Shown here piece after piece: positions 7,620 to 13,505 of a DNA stretch of 13,505 nt; positions within the stretch are counted from its first letter, which is position 1; each line of letters opens with the position of its first letter. Position numbers and translations under genes: made by a program. Source of the DNA: Succinatimonas sp. UBA6849 (GTDB lineage: Bacteria > Pseudomonadota > Gammaproteobacteria > Enterobacterales > Succinivibrionaceae); NCBI GenBank assembly GCA_002449335.1, contig DKDL01000076.1:1-13505 (forward strand), given 5' to 3'. The notes beneath the pieces are model-generated. The model searched no databases. It was not told the DNA's origin and was given only the letters and a program-made list of their open reading frames with translations.

Positions 7620-8153
7620 ATGCAGTACCTTTTAAAAATATCTATAGACAATACCGATGCTTGGAGATTGATTGCTGTAGATGGTAAAGCTGATCTTGCA
7701 CATGTAGCAAAGTTAATCGCTTTGTCCTTTGATTATGCTGACGGTAAAATGCTGTTTAACGTCAAAGGAAAAGATTACAATGCAGGAGTCGCAGGTAACA
7801 CTGACTGTGTTGAAGCTTTAACTCAATTTGATACTCTGTCTGTTGAGTTTGAAGAGGAATTCCTCTTTAAAATAGAGTCTAATCCTCTGCTTACACATAC
7901 AGTGAGAGTAATGAAAAAGGATGAGCATCTTTTCTGTTTGATGCCATCCTGTTTAGTAGGTTCAGGTCTGTTGCCAGAACATGACAATTTAACCAGTCTC
8001 AAGATCAGTAATTATCTTGATTCAGATGAGGCTCAAAGTCTGGACTTACGTGATGTTACAAATAGATTAAGAGCTTATGGCTCTACAAGAAAAGATGTAA
8101 ATGAAGCTATGGTACAAGCAGGCGCCACAGCTTTAAATTTCGTTCAGAAATAG
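7620..8153 (+). CDS. pRiA4b ORF-3-like domain protein (IS1096 TnpR-like passenger family), stand-alone
   Basis: This 177-residue protein matches the pattern of the plasmid pRiA4b ORF-3-like fold. The N-terminal strand MQYLLKISIDNTDAWRLIAV resembles the family's Y-x-hydrophobic-K-I...W-R opening. It is followed by LAHVAKLIALSFDYADGKMLFNV, equivalent to the helix and strand after it. The motif PSCLVGSGLLPEHDN corresponds to the family's P-x-C-L-x-G-x-G-x-x-P-P-E-D turn, with one Pro missing and D replaced by H. The 'fGD.W.H' segment of typical members is not conserved. Members occur on plasmids, near transposons and in chromosomes, mostly with unknown function; I see no transposon here. ATG 7620 is preferred over the in-frame GTG at 7572, which lacks a ribosome site and sits inside a hairpin; AGTAGG precedes the ATG. 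It lies between the Sel1-like gene and nadA, all on the same strand. The family call is moderately sure; the role is unknown. Confidence 0.65.
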   Translation: MQYLLKISIDNTDAWRLIAVDGKADLAHVAKLIALSFDYADGKMLFNVKGKDYNAGVAGNTDCVEALTQFDTLSVEFEEEFLFKIESNPLLTHTVRVMKKDEHLFCLMPSCLVGSGLLPEHDNLTSLKISNYLDSDEAQSLDLRDVTNRLRAYGSTRKDVNEAMVQAGATALNFVQK

Positions 8154-8184
8154 ATTATTTAAAAATAGAATTTGGTTATAAAAA

Positions 8185-9249
8185 ATGCCACTACACATGA
8201 TAAACAATGTCTCCGTACCAGAGACCTTTTCCCTTCCTAACCGTCCAACTTTAGAAGAGAAAAAAGCAGATGAAGCTTTATTTGATGAAGCTTTAGCTTT
8301 AATTAAAGAGAAAAATGCTCTTTTAATTGCTCACTATTACACCTCTCCTACCATGCAGCGTCTTTGTGAGGCAGCAGGTGGTTTTATCGGTGATTCTTTA
8401 GAGATGGCCCGTCGTGGCCGTGACAGTGACAAGCAGTTAATCGCTGTAGCTGGTGTGCGTTTCATGGGAGAAACAGCCAAAATCCTATCTCCACAAAAAG
8501 ATATCATCATGCCAAATCTAAGTGCTGAATGCTCATTAGATTTATGCTGTAAGGTTGAAGATTTAAGAAAGGTAAAGAGTGAACACCCTGAAGCTACTGT
8601 CGTAGCTTATGCTAATACCTCAGCTGCTGTAAAAGCAGAAGCTGACTGGATCGTAACCTCATCCTTAGCAGTTGAGCTTGGCAAGTATCTAACCAAATTA
8701 GGTAAACCAATCTTATGGGTGCCTGACAGACATTTAGGTTCATATATTGCAAATCAGTCTGATTGTGATGTTTACTGCTGGCCTGGTCGCTGTATCGTTC
8801 ATGACGCTTTTGAAGCCAATGCTTTAGAGTTTGTTCAAAAGGAGCATCCAAATGCTAAAGTTCTAGTTCACCCAGAAGCTCCAGCAGCTGTCGTAGAAAG
8901 AGCTGACTATGTAGGTTCAACCTCACAGATCTTAGCTTATGCAAAATCATCACCTTGCAAAGAGTTCATCATTGCAACTGAGAGAAATATCTTCTACAAA
9001 TTAACCTGTGCATGTCCTGATAAGACCTTTATCGAAGCTCCTGTTGCAAGCACTAAAGGTCATTGCATCAGCTGTGCTAACTGCCCATGGATGGAGTTAA
9101 ATTCATTAAAGAGTTTAATTGAAGCTTTAAAGGATCCTAAAGAGCACAGCTTAAGTGTAGATGAGGATATCCGTGTTAAAGCAATGAATCCATTAGAGAA
9201 GATGTTGTCTTTCTCTGCTGATTTAAAGGCAGGCAAGATCACTCTTTAG
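8185..9249 (+). CDS. nadA: Quinolinate synthase A (NadA)
   Basis: NadA condenses iminoaspartate with dihydroxyacetone phosphate to quinolinate, an early step of de novo NAD synthesis, using an oxygen-sensitive 4Fe-4S cluster in the cytoplasm. The 354-residue protein aligns in outline with the 347-residue E. coli enzyme along its whole length. Visible landmarks are AHYYT (49-53), GDSLEMAR (69-76), VAGVRFMGETAKILSP (88-103), YANTSAAVKA (142-151), HPEAP (229-233) and VGSTSQ (243-248). The cluster cysteines are expected to be Cys116 (AECSLD), Cys203 (GRCIVHD) and Cys300, the last Cys of a Cys294-x2-Cys297-x2-Cys300 motif. All are present, so the enzyme should be functional. No strong ribosome site precedes ATG 8185; an ATG four codons later (8197) is possible. 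nadB is not visible nearby. The gene starts 31 bases after the pRiA4b-like gene and may be cotranscribed with it. Confidence 0.98.
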   Translation: MPLHMINNVSVPETFSLPNRPTLEEKKADEALFDEALALIKEKNALLIAHYYTSPTMQRLCEAAGGFIGDSLEMARRGRDSDKQLIAVAGVRFMGETAKILSPQKDIIMPNLSAECSLDLCCKVEDLRKVKSEHPEATVVAYANTSAAVKAEADWIVTSSLAVELGKYLTKLGKPILWVPDRHLGSYIANQSDCDVYCWPGRCIVHDAFEANALEFVQKEHPNAKVLVHPEAPAAVVERADYVGSTSQILAYAKSSPCKEFIIATERNIFYKLTCACPDKTFIEAPVASTKGHCISCANCPWMELNSLKSLIEALKDPKEHSLSVDEDIRVKAMNPLEKMLSFSADLKAGKITL

Positions 9250-9259
9250 TACGATGAAA

Positions 9260-9279
9260 CGATAGCAAAACTGCTGTCG
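9260..9279 (+). other. Hairpin just after nadA
   Basis: CGATAGCA (9260-9267) pairs with TGCTGTCG (9272-9279) over an AAAC tetraloop with a single U-G wobble. Only AATTTA follows, so it would be at best a weak terminator; it may protect the nadA 3' end. Confidence 0.45.
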
Positions 9280-9321
9280 AATTTAGGTATTACATGCAGG
9301 CTCTTAAAAGAACAGGATAAT

Positions 9322-9981
9322 ATGAAAGGTCTTATTACTTATTATTCAAAAGCAGATGACAAAGGTTCTATCCAGTCAGATGATGGTAAGATTTATTCAT
9401 TCTCATCTAAAGATTGTGATGGGAACTTTGTATCAAATGATATTAAAGAGCCTGTTGAAGCTACCTTTGAGTTATCTCAAAATGTGGATAACGGAAATGG
9501 CTATACCATCTCTCATGTGGTAGCCAAAAGAATCGATCCTGAAACTAAAGTCTTTTATGATGTGCCAACACGTGTAGGCATCTCTTTTTCTAAGCCTGAC
9601 GACTATGAGGTCATTGTAGAGTCTCAGTACCCGATTACGAGAATTGGCAGAAATTCAAATCTAACCAAAAAAGCTGTAATCGATGAATGTACCCGTATTG
9701 GCGGTAATGCTGTTTTAGACTACAAAGAAAAGAAGATCTTAAAAAACTCAATTGGCTTTTCTTACTATGTCTATGAAGGTACAGGCTATCCATCTGTTAT
9801 CGGTAAAAGAAACGATAATGGTCGCTATTCAAAGTCAGATCTTAAAAATCTTCTGGATATAACAGAGTCTAAAAAGAGCTATCAAGGTGAGGTTAATTCA
9901 AAGATCGGTTTTAAGATCCTAAAAATAATCGGAGCAATCTTATTTGTTGTCTTCACTATTGGCTTTTTCCTTTCTAAATAG
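9322..9981 (+). CDS. Membrane-anchored protein with degenerate cold-shock-like N-terminus, unknown function
   Basis: This 219-residue protein has three parts. Residues 1-70 resemble a cold-shock OB fold (MKGLITYYSKADDKGSIQSDDGKIYSF). The usual aromatic RNP1 core (KGFGFI-like) is reduced to KGSIQSD, so nucleic-acid binding is doubtful. Residues about 95-160 (AVIDECTRIGGNAVLDYKEK, then YYVYEGTGYPSVIG) recall the 'Ala-x-x-hydrophobic-Gly-Gly-Asn-Ala-Val' pattern of YbjQ-like and related small domains; this is a weak resemblance. A single membrane segment closes the protein (about 195-217, IGFKILKIIGAILFVVFTIG), followed by only two residues, giving a tail-anchored layout with the bulk probably in the cytoplasm. 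There is no signal peptide. AGGA lies about five bases before ATG 9322. It follows nadA by 72 bases. I do not recognise it as a characterised protein. Confidence 0.8.
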   Translation: MKGLITYYSKADDKGSIQSDDGKIYSFSSKDCDGNFVSNDIKEPVEATFELSQNVDNGNGYTISHVVAKRIDPETKVFYDVPTRVGISFSKPDDYEVIVESQYPITRIGRNSNLTKKAVIDECTRIGGNAVLDYKEKKILKNSIGFSYYVYEGTGYPSVIGKRNDNGRYSKSDLKNLLDITESKKSYQGEVNSKIGFKILKIIGAILFVVFTIGFFLSK

Positions 9982-10039
9982 TCAAAATTCATATTAAAAA
10001 AAATCTGAGAAATAAGGTTAGTTTATGCTAACTATGCGC

Positions 10040-10045
10040 TATAAT
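10040..10045 (+). promoter_or_regulatory. Promoter -10 (TATAAT) for the small Cys-rich membrane gene
   Basis: A perfect TATAAT lies 28 bases before the ATG at 10073. The -35 is weak (TTAGTT, 10018-10023, 16-base spacer). That -35 falls in an inverted repeat GTTAG-N6-CTAAC (10017-10021, 10028-10032), a candidate operator. Transcription would start near 10052, leaving a short leader with a strong ribosome site. Confidence 0.55.
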
Positions 10046-10072
10046 TGACTCCACAAAAGGAGACATTCAATC

Positions 10073-10231
10073 ATGTTAGCAAAGTTAGTTTTATTCGTTC
10101 TTTTATGTCTTGCCGTTTATGCTCTATATCGTGGCGGTAAAAGAATTTTTCACATCATTATGAAAGGTGACAGCTGCGGTTGTTCTAAGACAGGTGCATC
10201 TGTTTGCCACTGCCACGACAAGAAAAAATGA
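10073..10231 (+). CDS. Small Cys-rich membrane protein, FeoB-associated type
   Basis: A 52-residue protein begins at ATG 10073 with a strong AAGGAGA ribosome site (10057-10063). One N-terminal membrane segment (about 2-19, LAKLVLFVLLCLAVYALY) is followed by a basic stretch (RGGKR) and a Cys/His-rich tail. The tail contains Cys35-Gly-Cys37 and Cys45-His-Cys47-His, then DKKK. This layout, with its length of about 50 residues, matches the FeoB-associated Cys-rich membrane protein family, small proteins often encoded beside feoB and thought to help ferrous iron uptake. No feoA or feoB is in this window. It has its own promoter and terminator, so it is a separate unit, lying just before the Fur-like/DtxR-like pair. 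The Cys/His tail should face the cytoplasm by the positive-inside rule, and may bind a metal. Coding status is well supported by start signals and composition; the function is inferred. Confidence 0.85.
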   Translation: MLAKLVLFVLLCLAVYALYRGGKRIFHIIMKGDSCGCSKTGASVCHCHDKKK

Positions 10232-10232
10232 T

Positions 10233-10259
10233 ATTAGCTCATAAAAAGCTAATTTTTTT
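10233..10259 (+). terminator. Rho-independent terminator after the small Cys-rich gene
   Basis: ATTAGCT (10233-10239) pairs with AGCTAAT (10247-10253) around a 7-base loop, followed directly by a run of seven Ts (10253-10259). It starts right at the stop codon. Confidence 0.9.
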
Positions 10260-10428
10260 GTAGTCAATTTTGAAAGTTTGTGTTATTTTCACTAGACGCC
10301 TCATTTTCATTGAGTAGCATTGTTTTGCCTTGAATAAGACAAAATTCAGATTTGCAAAGTTTAAAACTTGAAAATGACCCATTCTACCCCCATGTAAACT
10401 TATGTCGGTGATACAAAAAGGTTTATAA
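10260..10428 (+). promoter_or_regulatory. Control region of the Fur-like/DtxR-like operon
   Basis: The spacer holds no ORF. TTGAAA (10368-10373) is a likely -35, but the -10 is poor (TAAACT, 10395-10400, spaced too far). A 6-1-6 inverted repeat (AAGTTT-A-AAACTT, 10357-10369) overlaps the left edge of that -35. AAAAAGG lies about eight bases before ATG 10429. Confidence 0.45.
10357..10369. promoter_or_regulatory. Candidate operator: 6-1-6 palindrome AAGTTT-A-AAACTT
   Basis: Perfect six-base arms around one base overlap the TTGAAA -35-like element. The 6-1-6 geometry is that of Fur-type boxes, though the bases do not match the E. coli Fur consensus. It could be a site for autorepression by one of the two downstream regulators. 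Confidence 0.35.
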
Positions 10429-10872
10429 ATGGAAGAGAACGAGAAGTTTAGAGTTGATCCTCTAACTGAAGATACACTCAGGAAGCTTGAAGCTTCAGGT
10501 CTAAGAATGACTGTTCAGAGAAGACATATCATTGAGATTTTAACCTCAAGTCAATGTACTTCTCCAAAAGAGTTATGGTATGAGGCAAAGCAGTTTGTCC
10601 CTGATTTAGGAATTGCAACTGTATATCGACTAATCAACAGATTAGAGCAGATTGGTGTAATTTCTAAAGCAAGAAATCTTGGAATGCAAAGAGTCGAGCC
10701 TAAGTTAGGTACTATTACCGATGATAAGGGCCGTAAGATCTTCAATGCAGGTACAACTAAAGATTTAGCACAACTCATTAAACAGGGCTTAATTGCTCGT
10801 GGTACTATCGGTCCACAAAATGAGCTTGAGTTAACCCTTGTAGGTGACAAGGTTAACGTTACTATTAAGTAA
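10429..10872 (+). CDS. Fur-family regulator lacking the usual metal ligands
   Basis: The 147-residue protein carries a Fur-type winged helix at about 15-80. GLRMTVQRRHIIEIL corresponds to the Fur opening 'GLKVTLPRLKILEVL', and GIATVYRLINRLEQIGVI (61-78) is the recognition helix and turn. The C-terminal half (about 85-147) can still be followed as the dimerisation fold (RVEPK, GRKIF, DLAQLIKQGLIARGTI, ELELTLVG). It contains no His and no Cys. The HHHDH segment, both CxxC motifs and the C-terminal His are missing; the only Cys and His in the whole protein are Cys43 and His33. Normal Fur, Zur and PerR all need such ligands. It is therefore either a metal-independent Fur paralogue or one sensing something else. 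Length is normal, so it is not a truncation. The gene is the first of a two-gene unit with a DtxR-like regulator 31 bases downstream. Confidence 0.85.
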   Translation: MEENEKFRVDPLTEDTLRKLEASGLRMTVQRRHIIEILTSSQCTSPKELWYEAKQFVPDLGIATVYRLINRLEQIGVISKARNLGMQRVEPKLGTITDDKGRKIFNAGTTKDLAQLIKQGLIARGTIGPQNELELTLVGDKVNVTIK

Positions 10873-10903
10873 TTTTAGTAAGTAAGATTTAAGGTAATTT
10901 GGC

Positions 10904-11353
10904 ATGGAAAACGTAAAGAGCGCACCAACTGTATTAGATGCTGTTCCAGAAGCTGTACAGAAAAAACAGGGCGAAATTGCAGAATCAGGTGAAACCTATC
11001 TTGAGACTATCTTAGTTATCAAGGAAAGACGTAGCAATGGTCTTGTACGTGCTGTTGACGTTGCCAATGAACTTAAATTGAGTAAGCCTAGCGTTTCAAG
11101 AGGTCTTTCTTTATTAAAGGATAAAGACTACATCAAAGTAGGTATCGCAGGTGACATTGAGTTCACCCCAGAGGGCAGAAAAGTAGCTGAGTCTATTTTT
11201 AAACGTCATCAGTATTTGACTGTTTTCTTCAAGCACATTGCCAAGGTACCATCAGATGTAGCTGAATATGATGCTTGCCGTGTAGAGCACGTAATTTCAG
11301 AAAAGACCATGAAAGGTATCATCAATTACTTAAAAGAAAATAACATCATCTAG
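10904..11353 (+). CDS. DtxR/MntR-family metal-dependent transcriptional regulator
   Basis: The 149-residue protein has the DtxR layout: ETYLETIL (30-37), a winged helix at about 47-80 (VDVANELKLSKPSVSRGLSLL), the wing region (IEFTPEGRKVAESI), then the metal and dimer domain. In DtxR-type iron sensors the primary site uses Met10, Cys102, Glu105 and His106; here the matching residues are Thr31, Cys125, Glu128 and His129 in DACRVEHVISE. The ancillary-site His79 is kept as His102 (KRHQYL), but Glu83 and His98 appear to be Thr106 and Glu121. It has no C-terminal SH3-like domain, as in MntR. The Cys-Glu-His pattern points to iron more than manganese, with a weakened site; Thr31 is unusual. The ATG has AAGG upstream. 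It is cotranscribed with the Fur-like gene, and the pair probably acts on iron homeostasis genes; targets are not visible except possibly its own promoter. Confidence 0.85.
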   Translation: MENVKSAPTVLDAVPEAVQKKQGEIAESGETYLETILVIKERRSNGLVRAVDVANELKLSKPSVSRGLSLLKDKDYIKVGIAGDIEFTPEGRKVAESIFKRHQYLTVFFKHIAKVPSDVAEYDACRVEHVISEKTMKGIINYLKENNII

Positions 11354-11646
11354 TTATTTTCTCCTAATTTAAAGCTGGTAGCTATGCGTTGCCAGCAATC
11401 ATATGTATTTTCCTAAAACAGTTTTACTTAATACTCACTTGCATTGAATCACTCTTTTATTGATTTGATGTGCAATCTAATCTCTTTCTTCAACTAATTT
11501 TCAATATCAATTGCAGAGTGTGTGCATACCTAAAAAAGCGCAAGAATGTTTTGTGAATATTATCTTATACAAAGCGGAGTGTGAGGTAGTGCACAAAATC
11601 TGTAAAAACTGGCAAATGCGCATTAAAACAGATATATATCAGATAA

Positions 11647-11689
11647 TCTCTTTTAAGATCAAGAGAATAGCTTTCTATTAGAAAGCTAT
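11647..11689 (+). other. Two adjacent perfect stem-loops (possible structured RNA)
   Basis: Hairpin 1 has arms TCTCTT (11647-11652) and AAGAGA (11661-11666). Hairpin 2 begins on the very next base with arms ATAGCTTTC (11667-11675) and GAAAGCTAT (11681-11689) and a 5-base loop. No T run follows immediately (ATGCAATCG), so it is not a simple terminator; a Ts-containing stretch comes later (11699-11711). Confidence 0.5.
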
Positions 11690-11814
11690 ATGCAATCGTT
11701 TCGGTTATTTTATTAGCTTTAGTTACTCAAAAATATGTGATGAAGACACGTTTAAAATGGACGTTATCTAGTTATATTAAGCTCAGACGCAGAGTCTAAG
11801 TTAATCGTATTAAA

Positions 11815-11820
11815 TATAAT
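11815..11820 (+). promoter_or_regulatory. -10 element (TATAAT) before the chemoreceptor gene
   Basis: A perfect TATAAT ends 22 bases before ATG 11843, giving a leader of about 16 bases. No good -35 lies 16-18 bases upstream, and no match to the flagellar sigma-28 consensus was found, so an activator may be needed or the real promoter is farther upstream. Confidence 0.4.
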
Positions 11821-11832
11821 TAAAATAAATAT

Positions 11833-11836
11833 GGGA
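11833..11836 (+). promoter_or_regulatory. Ribosome binding site that decides the chemoreceptor start
   Basis: GGGA lies six bases before the ATG at 11843. The in-frame ATG at 11831 overlaps this site and has no purine-rich site of its own. Confidence 0.55.
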
Positions 11837-11842
11837 TGTAAT

Positions 11843-13444
11843 ATGCGATTTTTAGATCTTTTCTCTATCAAGCAAAAATTGATAGCGACCTACGTGATGC
11901 TGATACTTGCATCCATTGGTTTAGGTTATATCTCCTTATATACCATTTCTGTTAACAAGAATGTAGCTGAATCCGTTCATGAAGTTTTAAACGGACGCTA
12001 TGTCAGAATTAAGCACACCAGTGAGTATATAACTGATCTTCAGATGCTACTGACAGACATGACTAAAGGCGCAGCCTCTGGTAATGCTGTCCGCGAGAGT
12101 AAGTCATTAGCAGATAACTTAAAGTATGCAGCAGGTAAACTTCAAACATCTCGTTATCCTGAGGAAATTGGTGCAGTAAAAGAAAGTTCTGAACGTTACC
12201 TTGCACAATATGCTGCCTTCATTGATATGTACCAGAAGGGCAACATCGATGAAGCAAAGCAACTCTTGAAAAATGACATGTACGATAACTTCATGGTTGT
12301 GCATAAGAATTTAGGCATTGTAAATGGTAATCAGGTCAAAGTAACCAATACTACTATTGACAGGATCACCAGCAAAACACCTCTATTTGCCGCAGTGGTT
12401 ATTATTCTCTTTGAGATTGTATCCGCAATTATGATCCTAACGCAGATGCCTCGTCTGATTGCAAGTTCAATTCGTTTTGCTATCAAGAATGCTAATGCTT
12501 TAGCTCATGGTGAGTTACAAACTGAAATCAGGATCAAACGTCATGATGAATTTTTACCATTGTTGCTTGCAATGGAGAAAATGAGACAGTCATGGCATGA
12601 CAACATTCTGTTAATTAAAGAAGTAAGTAACAACATCAGTAACTCAATGAGTACCTTGCAGGATTCATCCACCCATATTGATGAAACTGCTCAGGACAAC
12701 CAGAGTTACTCTCAGACTGTATCAAGATCAGCAGATAACATGGTAGAGAGCGCAGGTGAAATTGCCAAAAGCTGTGCATCCGCATCTAAACAGGCAGCTG
12801 ATACTTCAAAAGATACTCAATTAGGTATTAACAGAGTTAATGAGACTATCGAAAAGTTAAATAACCAGGCTAAAAAGTCCAAAGAGGATGCCAAGCTGGT
12901 TGCTCAACTGTCAGACAGAGCCCAAAAGATTGGCGTGATTGTTAATACCATTGATGATATTGCATCTCAAACTAACCTCTTAGCTTTAAATGCTGCAATT
13001 GAAGCTGCTCGCGCTGGTGTCTACGGTAAAGGCTTTGCTGTGGTAGCAGATGAGGTTAGAGCTTTAGCTTCAAGAACCTCCAAATCAACTCAGGAAATTA
13101 CTGAGATGGTAACTTTAGTGCAGTCAGAGGCTGCAAGTGCTAATGACACTATTCAGCAGTCTGTAAAGGTAATGGATGCTATCTCAGCAGAAACAGGTGA
13201 TCTAAATGAGATCTTAGATAGTGTGATTGGCAAAGTTGAGAATGTTAATAACCAGATTGACGAGATCTCTCTCTCAACAGAAGGCCAGATCGCATCAACA
13301 GCTGAAATTTCTGACAACATGAAGGAAATTACATCAGCAACCGAGAACCTCCATGGAGAGTTAAACCTGGTTAATGACAACATTAACAGCACCAACGTTG
13401 AAATTGGTCGTCTGTTAGGTGTCGTCTCAAGATTTACTCTATAA
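11843..13444 (+). CDS. Methyl-accepting chemotaxis protein (four-helix-bundle sensor, HAMP, signalling domain)
   Basis: This 533-residue chemoreceptor has TM1 at about 10-34 (KLIATYVMLILASIGLGYIS), then a periplasmic domain of about 140 residues with helix-rich composition typical of four-helix-bundle MCP sensors. TM2 lies at about 179-201 (PLFAAVVIILFEIVSAIMIL), the HAMP region at about 203-255, and a long cytoplasmic coiled coil at about 255-530. The highly conserved hairpin tip (about 370-412: IDDIASQTNLLALNAAIEAA, then GFAVVADEVRALA) is intact and would contact CheA and CheW. Methylation segments are Gln/Glu/Ser/Ala-rich. It ends in VVSRFTL with no NWETF-like pentapeptide, so CheR/CheB tethering is not expected. 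The start at 11843 is favoured by the GGGA site; starting at 11831 would add four residues. It is monocistronic: a terminator follows seven bases after the stop. The ligand is unknown. Confidence 0.96.
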   Translation: MRFLDLFSIKQKLIATYVMLILASIGLGYISLYTISVNKNVAESVHEVLNGRYVRIKHTSEYITDLQMLLTDMTKGAASGNAVRESKSLADNLKYAAGKLQTSRYPEEIGAVKESSERYLAQYAAFIDMYQKGNIDEAKQLLKNDMYDNFMVVHKNLGIVNGNQVKVTNTTIDRITSKTPLFAAVVIILFEIVSAIMILTQMPRLIASSIRFAIKNANALAHGELQTEIRIKRHDEFLPLLLAMEKMRQSWHDNILLIKEVSNNISNSMSTLQDSSTHIDETAQDNQSYSQTVSRSADNMVESAGEIAKSCASASKQAADTSKDTQLGINRVNETIEKLNNQAKKSKEDAKLVAQLSDRAQKIGVIVNTIDDIASQTNLLALNAAIEAARAGVYGKGFAVVADEVRALASRTSKSTQEITEMVTLVQSEAASANDTIQQSVKVMDAISAETGDLNEILDSVIGKVENVNNQIDEISLSTEGQIASTAEISDNMKEITSATENLHGELNLVNDNINSTNVEIGRLLGVVSRFTL

Positions 13445-13451
13445 AAACATC

Positions 13452-13479
13452 AAAGCCACATCATTTGATGTGGCTTTTC
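13452..13479 (+). terminator. Strong Rho-independent terminator after the chemoreceptor gene
   Basis: AAAGCCACATCA (13452-13463) and TGATGTGGCTTT (13466-13477) pair perfectly (effective loop of about four bases), followed by Ts. The A-rich left flank would also let it work for a gene coming from the right. Confidence 0.92.
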
Positions 13480-13487
13480 TCTGGGTG

Positions 13488-13502
13488 TGCTCAGCATGAG
13501 CA
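13488..13502. other. Short hairpin at the window edge
   Basis: TGCTC (13488-13492) pairs with GAGCA (13498-13502) over five bases. The window ends three bases later, so its context cannot be judged. Confidence 0.3.
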
Positions 13503-13505
13503 TTA

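Larger units (their letters stand above)
11354..11842 (+). other. Long non-coding region with several hairpins
   Basis: About 490 bases hold no plausible ORF on either strand. From left to right there is a short hairpin (GCTGG 11374-11378 with CCAGC 11392-11396), a 10-base palindrome AATGCGCATT (11614-11623 region) enclosed by ATCTGT (11598-11603) and ACAGAT (11628-11633), two adjacent perfect hairpins (11647-11689), an imperfect AGAC/GTCT hairpin near 11784-11800, and a TATAAT (11815-11820) before the chemoreceptor. It could contain a small RNA gene or a long regulated promoter; no known riboswitch was recognised. Confidence 0.5.

Noticed and set aside
9294..9320. Eight-codon leader peptide ending one base before the gene at 9322
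   Set aside because: No ribosome site, no regulatory codon bias and no following attenuator; likely chance.
10551..10850. Minus-strand open frame opposite the Fur-like gene
   Set aside because: It overlaps a clear winged-helix gene and encodes no recognisable domain.
11690..11830. c-di-GMP riboswitch or sigma-28 promoter before the chemoreceptor
   Set aside because: No GEMM-type conserved core and no TAAA/GCCGATAA pair could be found.
11831..11842. Upstream ATG as the chemoreceptor start
   Set aside because: It overlaps the GGGA ribosome site of the next ATG and would add only MGCN before a typical chemoreceptor N-terminus.

Overview
This is an AT-rich, gene-dense bacterial window of Gram-negative type. 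The evidence for a Gram-negative host is an autotransporter beta-barrel ending in Phe, an E. coli-like NadA and a methyl-accepting chemotaxis protein. The NadA resemblance, the codon habits (TTA, GTA and CCA favoured), the iron-containing alcohol dehydrogenase and a FeoB-associated-type Cys-rich mini-protein suggest an anaerobic, motile gammaproteobacterium. A gut or rumen Succinivibrionaceae-like organism is my best guess; this is inference, not proof.

Layout. (1) 1-1440 (+): 3' part of an autotransporter, with a Gly/Asn/Thr/Pro repeat linker and a complete C-terminal beta-barrel. The passenger reading frame is broken at the window edge. A bidirectional terminator at 1487-1523 separates it from the convergent genes. 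(2) 1560-3361 (-): a two-gene unit of an iron-dependent alcohol dehydrogenase followed by a LacA/Maa-type O-acetyltransferase. It is divergent from an AraC-family regulator (3548-4534, +), and the shared intergenic region carries a spaced inverted repeat. (3) 4806-9249 (+): a large cytoplasmic Sel1/TPR-like repeat protein of unknown function with a long structured leader, a stand-alone pRiA4b ORF-3-like protein, and quinolinate synthase nadA. (4) 9322-11353 (+): a protein with a degenerate cold-shock-like N-terminus and a C-terminal membrane anchor; a 52-residue FeoB-associated-type membrane peptide with its own promoter and terminator; and a tandem pair of regulators. The first regulator is Fur-fold but lacks His/Cys metal ligands after the DNA-binding domain. 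The second is DtxR-like and keeps most of the primary-site ligands. (5) 11354-11842: a long non-coding stretch with adjacent perfect hairpins. (6) 11843-13444 (+): a chemoreceptor, closed by a strong terminator.

How the parts may work together. The AraC protein probably controls the divergent dehydrogenase/acetyltransferase unit. The mini-FeoB-associated protein and the Fur-like/DtxR-like pair form a small neighbourhood with a plausible iron theme. The most unusual items are the apparently metal-blind Fur paralogue cotranscribed with a DtxR-type sensor, the cold-shock-like membrane protein, and the tandem hairpins upstream of the chemoreceptor. No CRISPR array, tRNA, rRNA, insertion sequence or recognisable defence system was seen.
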